DNA from: Shimia sp040370365
GTDB taxonomy: Bacteria > Pseudomonadota > Alphaproteobacteria > Rhodobacterales > Rhodobacteraceae
DNA length: 64,000 nucleotides
Assembly: GCF_040370365.1 (NCBI RefSeq)
Contig: NZ_BAABWQ010000003.1
Span: 372,001 to 436,000 of the forward strand
Reading direction: 5' to 3'
The translations under genes and the position numbers were made by a program. Shown here one piece after another: positions 7,855 through 15,126 of this stretch (its first letter is position 1; every line of letters starts with the position of its first letter). The notes below the pieces were generated by a model. It did no database searches. It saw nothing but the letters and a program-made list of their open reading frames with translations, and was not told the DNA's origin.

Positions 7855-9669
7855 ATGGACGATCAAAACAAAAACCTCATTCTCGCAACGGCGCTCAGCT
7901 TTGGCGTCATCCTGGTTTGGTTTTATTTTTTTCCGCCACCCGAAGTTGCTCAAGACCCCAACGCGCCCGAGGTCACCGCAAGCTCTGAAGCCCCAACGGC
8001 AACTTCGAGCCCGGCTCTGTCAACCGCGGATGCCTCAACCTCTGCTGTAGAAACCTCCGTTGCAACCGACGCACCGCGTGTTGACATCGCAACAGATCGC
8101 GTCTCCGGCACGATCTCTCTGCTGGGCGGTCGCATCGACGATCTGAAGCTCAACGACTATCGCGAAACGCTCGAAGATGGCTCTCCAATTGTGACGCTTC
8201 TGTCGCCCAATGGTGAACCAAATGCGTATTACGCGCTGTATGGCTGGGCACCTGGCGCAGGTCTGACGCTTGACCAAGTGCCTGGCTCCAACACACTTTG
8301 GTCTGTGGAAAGTGGCGACACACTCACCACCACCGCCCCTGTTGTGCTGGCATGGGACAATGGCGCAGGCCTGACATTCCGCCGCACGATTTCTGTGGAT
8401 GACAATTTTATGTTCTCTGTGGAGCAATCTGTGGAAAACACCGGTGCGGGCACTGTGTCGCTGGCGCCTTATGGCGTGCTCGCGCGCTATGGTGAGCCGC
8501 AGGATCTGAAGAACTTCTTCATCCTGCACGAAGGTATGATCTCTATGGCCGACGGTGAGCTCACCGAGACGTCATATGATAAGATGACCGACTACATCTT
8601 CGAGCCGCGCGAAGGCGCCTTGGCTGAGGTGACACAGGTTGAAACCAATGGATGGGTCGGCTTCACCGATCACTATTGGATGGCCACCCTGATCCCAGGC
8701 GGCGACGCAGGCTTCAAATCAGTCGCCAAATATGACGCCACACGCGACATCTACCAAACCGAAGCGGTCATGCGCACGTTGACCGTCGCGCAGGGCGAAA
8801 CTGCGGCAGCATCAAGCCAGCTGTTTGCTGGTGCCAAAGAATGGGCCACCATTCGCGCCTATCAAAACAATGGCGGTGTTGAAGGCTTCGTTGAATCCAT
8901 CGACTGGGGGTGGTTCTCCTTCCTGACCAAGCCGATCTTTGCACTTCTGCATTGGCTCAACGGGTTTATCGGCAACATGGGTTGGGCCATCATTGGTCTG
9001 ACAGTGATCCTGAAAATCATCGTCTTCCCGCTGGCCTATAAATCTTATGCCTCTATGGCGAAGATGAAAGAGCTTCAGCCGAAAATGGAGAAGCTGAAAG
9101 AAGAAGCTGGTGACGATCGCCAGAAGGTGCAGCAAGCCATGATGGAGCTGTACAAGAAGGAAAAGGTCAATCCGGCGGCGGGCTGTCTGCCGATCCTGAT
9201 CCAAATCCCAATCTTCTTCTCACTCTACAAAGTGATCTTCGTCACGCTGGAACTGCGTCACGCCCCGTGGATTGGGTGGATCACCGACCTTTCCATGCCG
9301 GACCCCAGTTCGATCATCAACCTGTTTGGCCTGCTGCCATTTGCAGTGCCAGAGCTTGGATTCTTTGAAATCCTCAGCCTTGGCATCCTGCCAATCCTGC
9401 TGGGCATCTCGATGTGGTTGCAGCAGAAACTGAACCCGGCCCCCACCGATCCGACACAGCAAATGATCTTTGCTTGGATGCCTTGGGTTTTCATGTTCAT
9501 GCTCGGCAGCTTTGCCTCTGGCCTTGTGGTGTACTGGATCACCAACAACGTGATCACCTTCATCCAACAGTACGCGATCATGCGACAGCACGGGTACAAG
9601 CCGGATGTCTTTGGCAACATAAAATCGAGCTTCAATAAGAAGAAAAAGTCCGAGGAGGACGCCAAGTAA
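7855..9669 (+). CDS. yidC: Membrane protein insertase YidC
   Basis: Inserts and folds inner-membrane proteins, alone or with SecYEG. The 604-residue product starts with MDDQNKNLILATALSF (first membrane helix), continues with a low-complexity Ala/Thr/Ser linker and a large periplasmic domain (about 75-340), and ends with the insertase core of five helices, including the cytoplasmic hairpin (AKMKELQPKMEKLKEE) and PAAGCLPILIQIPIF. The basic tail is typical. The ATG at 7855 is chosen over an in-frame GTG at 7798. Its stop overlaps the MOSC gene by one base, so the yidC-MOSC-engB set is an operon. Confidence 0.96.
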   Translation: MDDQNKNLILATALSFGVILVWFYFFPPPEVAQDPNAPEVTASSEAPTATSSPALSTADASTSAVETSVATDAPRVDIATDRVSGTISLLGGRIDDLKLNDYRETLEDGSPIVTLLSPNGEPNAYYALYGWAPGAGLTLDQVPGSNTLWSVESGDTLTTTAPVVLAWDNGAGLTFRRTISVDDNFMFSVEQSVENTGAGTVSLAPYGVLARYGEPQDLKNFFILHEGMISMADGELTETSYDKMTDYIFEPREGALAEVTQVETNGWVGFTDHYWMATLIPGGDAGFKSVAKYDATRDIYQTEAVMRTLTVAQGETAAASSQLFAGAKEWATIRAYQNNGGVEGFVESIDWGWFSFLTKPIFALLHWLNGFIGNMGWAIIGLTVILKIIVFPLAYKSYASMAKMKELQPKMEKLKEEAGDDRQKVQQAMMELYKKEKVNPAAGCLPILIQIPIFFSLYKVIFVTLELRHAPWIGWITDLSMPDPSSIINLFGLLPFAVPELGFFEILSLGILPILLGISMWLQQKLNPAPTDPTQQMIFAWMPWVFMFMLGSFASGLVVYWITNNVITFIQQYAIMRQHGYKPDVFGNIKSSFNKKKKSEEDAK

Positions 9670-10412
9670 TGGGCACTGTTGCAGCTCTTTGGCGGCACCC
9701 AATTAAGGCCCACGGACGCGAGTCCGTGGGTCACATTTCTTTGGTCGAAGGTCAGACGTTCCCATGGGATCGCCGCTACGCTGTGGCCCATGAGGCCGCA
9801 AAAACCGAAGGCGGAGAATGGGCGTCTTGCCGCAATTTCTCGCGTGCTGCCGGCGCGCCATCATTGATGGCGATCACCGCCAAAGTAGACGAAGCCAGCA
9901 ATAAGATCACATTGCAGCACCCCGATTTGTGGGATCTGACGCTTGATCCCAACACCCAAGGCGACAAGCTTATTGAGTGGGTCCGCCCGATCATGCCTGC
10001 TGATCGCGCGACCTCCGTGACATTGGTGCCCGCTGGCGAACATGGCATGACCGACAGCGCCTTCCCCTCAATTGCGATTCACACCACCGCCAGCCACCGC
10101 GCGCTGGAAGGCCGCATGGGGCAATCCCTGTCAACAGAGCGCTGGCGGGGCAACATCTGGCTTGACGGTTTTGCGCCTTGGGAAGAATTCGACTGGCTCG
10201 GCAAAACACTTCGGATCGGAACCACTGAGATCGAAATACGTGAACGTATCACGCGTTGCATGGCCACCACGTCCAACCCTGATACCGGCAAACGCGACGC
10301 CGACACGATCGGCACGTTGAACGAGGCCTTTGGTCATCAGGACTTTGGTGTCTACGGTGTGGTGACAAAATCCGGTGATATCGCCGTTGGCGACACAGCA
10401 GAGGTGCTTTGA
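9669..10412 (+). CDS. MOSC domain protein
   Basis: A 247-residue protein with an N-terminal MOSC_N barrel (VAALWRHPIKAHGRESV) and a C-terminal MOSC domain (RCMATTSNPDTGKRD, ending FGVYGVV). Such proteins resemble the molybdenum cofactor sulfurase C-terminal domain and mARC, which bind the molybdenum cofactor through a conserved Cys; the Cys in ITRCMATT is the candidate. It is translationally coupled to yidC (TAATG) and to engB (TGATG). The substrate is unknown. Confidence 0.85.
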   Translation: MGTVAALWRHPIKAHGRESVGHISLVEGQTFPWDRRYAVAHEAAKTEGGEWASCRNFSRAAGAPSLMAITAKVDEASNKITLQHPDLWDLTLDPNTQGDKLIEWVRPIMPADRATSVTLVPAGEHGMTDSAFPSIAIHTTASHRALEGRMGQSLSTERWRGNIWLDGFAPWEEFDWLGKTLRIGTTEIEIRERITRCMATTSNPDTGKRDADTIGTLNEAFGHQDFGVYGVVTKSGDIAVGDTAEVL

Positions 10413-11065
10413 TGCAACTTCCATTCCCATTTGTTGACGATCCCGAAGCCTTTGCAATGGAACGCGGCCGCAAACTGTTTGACGGCAGCAATTCCGAATT
10501 CCTCAAAGGTGTTGTTGCCATGGACGGTCTGCCCGATGGCGACCGGATCGAGGTCTGTTTTGCCGGACGTTCCAATGTCGGGAAATCTACGCTGATAAAT
10601 GCGCTGACAGGCCGCACACGATTGGCGCGGGCTTCCAACACACCGGGCCGTACGCAAGAAATCAACTTCTTCACGCTGACCGAAAGCCACTACCTTGTCG
10701 ATTTGCCCGGCTATGGCTACGCCAACGCACCTCTGGCGGTGGTGGAGAAGTGGCAGAGATTGCTCAAACGATACTTGTCTGGCCGCGCAAACTTGCGTCG
10801 TGCATTTGTTTTGATCGATAGCCGCCACGGTGTGAAAGATGTGGACGAAGAGATCATGTCTTTGCTGGACAGCTCTGCGGTTACCTTTCAGGTTGTGATG
10901 ACCAAAGCCGATAAGGTGAAAGACAAAGATCGTCAGAAAGTGTTCGACCAAGTGCGCAAGAAACTCGCCACACACCCCGCTGCCTACCCAGAGATGGTTC
11001 TGACCAGCTCCGAGAAAGGTGAAGGCATTGGCACCCTGCGCGCGATCATCGCAGGTCTCGAATAG
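10412..11065 (+). CDS. engB: Ribosome biogenesis GTPase YihA/EngB
   Basis: An essential-type GTPase for assembly of the large ribosomal subunit (YihA/YsxC/EngB). The 217-residue protein has G1 GRSNVGKST (52-60), G2 Thr in NTPGRTQE, G3 DLPGYGYA and G4 TKADK. The ATG at 10412 overlaps the MOSC stop (TGATG). Length and motif spacing are standard for the family. Confidence 0.95.
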   Translation: MQLPFPFVDDPEAFAMERGRKLFDGSNSEFLKGVVAMDGLPDGDRIEVCFAGRSNVGKSTLINALTGRTRLARASNTPGRTQEINFFTLTESHYLVDLPGYGYANAPLAVVEKWQRLLKRYLSGRANLRRAFVLIDSRHGVKDVDEEIMSLLDSSAVTFQVVMTKADKVKDKDRQKVFDQVRKKLATHPAAYPEMVLTSSEKGEGIGTLRAIIAGLE

Positions 11066-11067
11066 AT

Positions 11068-11433
11068 TTGCGGCTGCTGAGCACCCTCACCCTTCTGCTG
11101 GCAATTTTTGTGTCCGCCACCATCCCAACCGGATGGATGCCCAAAGCTCTGGCTGATGGGCAAATGGTATTGGTGATCTGTACCGGCAGCGACATGATCG
11201 AGGTGGTCGTTGATGATACGGGCGCCCCGTTGCCATTGCATGAACAGGTGGATGACGACCGAAGCCCCTGTGCGTTTTCGGTCTTGGCGTTCGCAATACC
11301 GGCGCTAAACGGGCCTTTCTCACTGCCATTGGACAGCGGCTTAACCGCGCGCTGGACACACCAAAGGTTCACCCACGAAAGCGCAGGCTTTCACCGTCGC
11401 TATGACGCACGCGGACCTCCGATCCTCTCCTGA
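11068..11433 (+). CDS. DUF2946-like small exported protein
   Basis: A 121-residue protein with an N-terminal hydrophobic segment (RLLSTLTLLLAIFVSATIP) followed by PTGWMP and VLVICTG, a pattern I associate with DUF2946. The start appears to be TTG at 11068, three bases after the engB stop; I see no better ATG. It precedes a PepSY membrane protein, and in my recollection DUF2946 and PepSY proteins often occur near metal or siderophore uptake genes. The function is not established. Confidence 0.65.
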   Translation: MRLLSTLTLLLAIFVSATIPTGWMPKALADGQMVLVICTGSDMIEVVVDDTGAPLPLHEQVDDDRSPCAFSVLAFAIPALNGPFSLPLDSGLTARWTHQRFTHESAGFHRRYDARGPPILS

Positions 11434-11507
11434 TCTTTCTTCACAAAACACAGATCAATTGACCGCCCCGCCAAGCTCGGGTTGCGGCACATCAGGAGAT
11501 TCACACA

Positions 11508-12908
11508 ATGGCTCAAAACAGCCAAATTGGTGGCGATGCCACCTCCAGAAACCTGTCCCAAAAACTCTATTTCGCCGCCTGGCGCTGGCATTTCTATGCC
11601 GGTCTCTATGTGGTGCCTTTCCTCATTATGCTGGCTGTGACCGGTATGATGATGATGTTCCTCACACAATTTGACGGCCGTGATGGCGAGAAGATCGCCG
11701 TCACCCCTGCTGGCACCGCGTTGACGATCAGCGACCAAGCCGCCGCCGCCACATCCGCGGTGCCCGGAGAGGTGGTCGAGTATATCGGTCCAAAATCAGA
11801 TGCGCTGGCCACAGTGTTCCGCGTCAAAACAGACACCAATCAAATGATGGTGGCTGTGGATCCCTACACAGGTGACGTTTTGGACAGCTGGAACCGCCGC
11901 GCCGGGCTCTATGATTTGGCAGACAACATCCACGGCTCACTGTTGCTTGGAGACACAGGGGATCGGCTGATCGAGATTGCAGCCGGGCTTGGCCTCGTAC
12001 TTGTGTTAACCGGCCTCTATCTGTGGTGGCCACGCGGCAACGCCGCCGCTGCCTTTGTCCCCAACTTCGCTGCGCGCGGTCGCGCCTTGTGGAAAAGTCT
12101 ACACGCGGTTGTGGGCTTTTGGATGTCGGCAATCTTGGTGGTTTTCCTCATCTCGGGTCTCTCTTGGGCAGGCATCTGGGGCGGTAAGTTTGTACAAGCT
12201 TGGTCCACCTTCCCTGCCGAAAAATGGGACAATGTCCCTCTGTCTGATGACATTCATGCCAGCATGGGTCATGGCAACCAGAATGATGTGCCTTGGGCAC
12301 TGGAACAAACTCAAATGCCTGCTTCTGGCTCTGACTCTGGTGTCGCCGGCACCGCTGAGGGCGCCCCTGTGGACATCGACAGTCTCACCGCCCTTGGTCG
12401 CGACCTTGGACTTGAAGGCCGGTTCCGTGTCGCATACCCCGGCAGTGAAACCGGTGTCTGGACCATCAACCGCGACAGCATGAGCAGCGACAGCACGGAT
12501 CCGATGGGCGACGTCACCATCCACGTCGACCAGTACACGGGCAAAATCCTCGCGGATGTACGCTTTGCCGACTATTCGCTGGCAGGGAAATCGATGGCCG
12601 TCAGCATTCCGTTTCACATGGGTCTGATGGGACTTTGGAATCTGCTTCTGAACACGGTCTTTTGCCTCTCTGTGATCTTTGTCTGTGTTTCCGGCGTGGT
12701 CATGTGGATCAAACGCCGTCCAACCAACAGTTTGCGCCTGGCCGCCCCACCGGCACCGTCTGAAATGCCGCTGTGGAAAGGCGCATTGCTGATCGCTGCC
12801 GTGGTATCGGTGGCTTTCCCGCTGGTTGGGATCACACTTGTGGCCGTGCTTGCCTTTGACGTGTTAGTGCTGAGCAACATTCCGGCGCTCAAACGCGTCT
12901 TCTCTTAA
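11508..12908 (+). CDS. PepSY-associated transmembrane protein
   Basis: A 466-residue inner-membrane protein with the PepSY_TM layout: an N-terminal helix (LYVVPFLIMLAVTGMMMMFL) after RWHFYAGLY, a PepSY-like periplasmic segment (VDPYTGDVLDSWN), a helix near 165-180 followed by WWPRG, and further helices near the C-terminus. A second PepSY-like stretch (IHVDQYTGKILADVRFADYS) lies about 340-360. The conserved His-rich segment DNIHGSLLLG is typical of the family. Homologues act as ferric-reductase-like or siderophore/heme-related membrane proteins, but the role here is only inferred. Confidence 0.85.
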   Translation: MAQNSQIGGDATSRNLSQKLYFAAWRWHFYAGLYVVPFLIMLAVTGMMMMFLTQFDGRDGEKIAVTPAGTALTISDQAAAATSAVPGEVVEYIGPKSDALATVFRVKTDTNQMMVAVDPYTGDVLDSWNRRAGLYDLADNIHGSLLLGDTGDRLIEIAAGLGLVLVLTGLYLWWPRGNAAAAFVPNFAARGRALWKSLHAVVGFWMSAILVVFLISGLSWAGIWGGKFVQAWSTFPAEKWDNVPLSDDIHASMGHGNQNDVPWALEQTQMPASGSDSGVAGTAEGAPVDIDSLTALGRDLGLEGRFRVAYPGSETGVWTINRDSMSSDSTDPMGDVTIHVDQYTGKILADVRFADYSLAGKSMAVSIPFHMGLMGLWNLLLNTVFCLSVIFVCVSGVVMWIKRRPTNSLRLAAPPAPSEMPLWKGALLIAAVVSVAFPLVGITLVAVLAFDVLVLSNIPALKRVFS

Positions 12909-12953
12909 AAACTGGATGGCCTCCGTGCACATCCATCGCACGGAGGCATCACC

Positions 12954-13778
12954 ATGTACGGGGCATTCAAAAACGACGGCATCGGCCTTGCGGGATGCGG
13001 CCGTATGGGAGCCCCTATGTTGCGCGCACTTCAAAGGGCGGGATTTGATGCCAAAGGGTTTGACGTCAGATCCGCATCAGATCTTGGCATACGGTCCACC
13101 GACCTTTTGCCACTGAAGGACTTTGCGGCCTCCCTGCGCGTGCTCTTTACTGTGGTGCGTGACATTCCCCAAACCGACGACGTCCTATTTGGCGGTCAAA
13201 ACCTCATCAGCTGTGCGCCGAACCTGACAACAGTTGTGATCTCTTCCACTCTATCGCCACGCTATGTCCGAAGCCTGAGGGAACGCGTCCCTGAGCACAT
13301 CGCGCTGCTCGACGCCCCCATGTCTGGTGCTGCGATCGCCGCTCAAGATGCCCGCCTGTCCTTTATGCTCGGCGGCGCACCAGAGGACATTGCACAACTT
13401 CAGCCGTTGTTTGATGCCATGGGCAAAAATTTCCACAACATGGGTGCGTTTGGCGCCGGCATGCAGGCCAAGGTTCTGAACAACCTGCTTGCCGCCTCAA
13501 ACACCGCTATGACGCGCCTTGTGCTTGACTGGGCGGATGCATCAGACATCGACGAGACTGCCCTGCTTAGCCTGATCCACACATCCTCTGGGCAGAACTG
13601 GCTCGCTTCAGGGTTCAACGATATCGAATTCGCGCGTGACGGTTGGCACGAAGACAACACGATAGGCATCCTCACCAAAGACGTGGCGTCAGCGCTCGAC
13701 GCGGCTCCTCAGGGCGCAGACACAACGCTTCCAGAAACCATTCGGCAAGCGATCTTTTCGCTCACACCCCGCCGCTGA
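12954..13778 (+). CDS. 3-hydroxyisobutyrate-dehydrogenase-family oxidoreductase
   Basis: An NAD(P)-dependent beta-hydroxyacid dehydrogenase of 274 residues. The Rossmann motif is GLAGCGRMGAPML (about 11-23). The substrate motif appears as DAPMSGAAIAAQDA, and the catalytic Lys lies in AGMQAKVLNNLLAASN, the usual G-x-x-x-K-x-x-N-N pattern. The family includes 3-hydroxyisobutyrate, tartronate semialdehyde and 6-phosphogluconate-type enzymes; the substrate cannot be decided here. It stands alone between the PepSY protein and pcs. Confidence 0.85.
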   Translation: MYGAFKNDGIGLAGCGRMGAPMLRALQRAGFDAKGFDVRSASDLGIRSTDLLPLKDFAASLRVLFTVVRDIPQTDDVLFGGQNLISCAPNLTTVVISSTLSPRYVRSLRERVPEHIALLDAPMSGAAIAAQDARLSFMLGGAPEDIAQLQPLFDAMGKNFHNMGAFGAGMQAKVLNNLLAASNTAMTRLVLDWADASDIDETALLSLIHTSSGQNWLASGFNDIEFARDGWHEDNTIGILTKDVASALDAAPQGADTTLPETIRQAIFSLTPRR

Positions 13779-13899
13779 TCACTGCGGTTTTGGGGGACAT
13801 GCATCCTTGCCGGACACACCTGCCACCGACCTCAAACACTTGCCAACGTTCCGGGCTACAACCGTTGCACTCAGCCGCCGTTTCCGGCATGACACGAGG

Positions 13900-14595
13900 A
13901 TGACACTTCGTAGCCGCGCTCTCTCCGTCCACCTCTTCACCGCCACCGGTGCCGTCTTTGCGATGCTCGCCATGCTTGCAGCAGTGGACGGCAATTGGAG
14001 CCTGATGTTCTTGTGGCTGGTCGTCGCCTTTATTGTGGACGGTATCGACGGACCGCTGGCACGCCACTATCACGTAAAGAAAAACGCACCGGAGTTTGAT
14101 GGCGTCCTACTGGATTTGATCATCGACTATCTGACTTACGTGTTCATTCCGGCCTTCGCGCTGTTCAAATCTGGTTTGATGGATGGTTGGACCGGCTGGG
14201 TTGCGATCATTGTCATCACCTTTACCTCAGCGCTGTATTTCGCTGACACACGCATGAAAACAAAAGACAACTCCTTCTCCGGCTTTCCGGGATGCTGGAA
14301 CATGCTGGTGATTGTGATCTTTGCGATTGAGCCAAACTTCTGGGTCAGCCTTGCGCTTGTCACGCTGCTGGCAACGTCGATGTTTCTACCGGTCAAATTT
14401 GTGCACCCAGTGCGCACAGAGCGCTGGCGTTGGGTCACCTTGCCCATGGCGTTGGCTTGGACCTTCTTTGCCGGTTGGGCCGCTTGGGTGGACTTTCATC
14501 CAGAAAGCTGGGCCCATTGGGGGCTGGTCGCCACATCGATTTATCTTGCGTTGGCGGGCGCAGCTCAACAAGTTATCTTCCGCGAAACGCTCTGA
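13900..14595 (+). CDS. pcs: Phosphatidylcholine synthase
   Basis: A membrane CDP-alcohol phosphatidyltransferase that condenses CDP-diacylglycerol with choline, found in alphaproteobacteria. The 231-residue protein has the motif region VDGIDGPLARHYHVKK, then a FDGVLLDLIIDY segment carrying the catalytic aspartates. This wording (DGIDGPLAR and LIIDYLTYV) is characteristic of Pcs rather than PgsA or PssA. It has about seven hydrophobic helices. The ATG at 13900 gives the usual N-terminus (MTLRSRALSVHLFTATG), though no clear SD precedes it; a TTG at 13807 would add 31 residues. It ends one base before convergent ogt. Confidence 0.87.
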   Translation: MTLRSRALSVHLFTATGAVFAMLAMLAAVDGNWSLMFLWLVVAFIVDGIDGPLARHYHVKKNAPEFDGVLLDLIIDYLTYVFIPAFALFKSGLMDGWTGWVAIIVITFTSALYFADTRMKTKDNSFSGFPGCWNMLVIVIFAIEPNFWVSLALVTLLATSMFLPVKFVHPVRTERWRWVTLPMALAWTFFAGWAAWVDFHPESWAHWGLVATSIYLALAGAAQQVIFRETL

Positions 14596-15048
14596 TCAAA
14601 TCAGCAAGCCACCGGCGCGCTCATGTTTGAGCAACCACACTTTGGTCTCCACGCCACCCCGTCCTGAAAACCCACCCAAACCCGATGCCCCCAAAACACG
14701 GTGGCACGGAATGATCACTGGAATTGGGTTGCCGCCACAGCCCTGCCCAATGGCCTGTGCGGGCACGCCAAGCGCCTTTGAGAGATCACCGTAGGTTAAG
14801 GTTTCACCCAATGGGATCGCCAGCATCGCCTCACAAACAGATTGCTGAAACGCCGAGGCCTCAACGCGCAATGGCACGTCAAACCCATTGTCTGCATCTT
14901 CAAAATAGGCCCGCAACTGCGCCGCTGCTTCTCGCAAAAGCGGCGTGTCATCGTCTCCGCCGTGCTCCCATTCCGCACGCACGATGGCGCCGTCCTTTTC
15001 GGTCAGCGTGATTGGGCCAGTCGGGGTCTCTACGGTCTTTTTGAACAT
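14596..15048 (-). CDS. ogt: Methylated-DNA-protein-cysteine methyltransferase
   Basis: A DNA repair protein that removes O6-alkylguanine lesions by transferring the alkyl group to its own cysteine. The 150-residue product has the active-site motif IPCHRV (Cys115), the Asn of GGNPIP, the GETLTYGDLSKALGVP helix-turn-helix and the C-terminal GLGGFSGR. It has the short Ogt/AGT layout without an Ada domain. It is convergent with pcs (adjacent ends). Confidence 0.93.
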   Translation of the reverse strand: MFKKTVETPTGPITLTEKDGAIVRAEWEHGGDDDTPLLREAAAQLRAYFEDADNGFDVPLRVEASAFQQSVCEAMLAIPLGETLTYGDLSKALGVPAQAIGQGCGGNPIPVIIPCHRVLGASGLGGFSGRGGVETKVWLLKHERAGGLLI

Positions 15049-15059
15049 GCACCCACCCT

Positions 15060-15093
15060 GCCTAAGACAAAGGCGCCCCGCAAGCGGGGCGCC
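15060..15093 (-). terminator. Terminator downstream of ileS
   Basis: The perfect 10-bp stem pairs 15072-15081 with 15084-15093 (GGCGCCCCGC / GCGGGGCGCC). On the minus strand it is followed by TTTGTCTT (15071-15064). It lies about 35 bp beyond the ileS stop and in front of ogt, so it should separate the two. Confidence 0.75.
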
Positions 15094-15126
15094 TCTGATT
15101 AAGCATCAATTGGAGTGAAACTAGCC

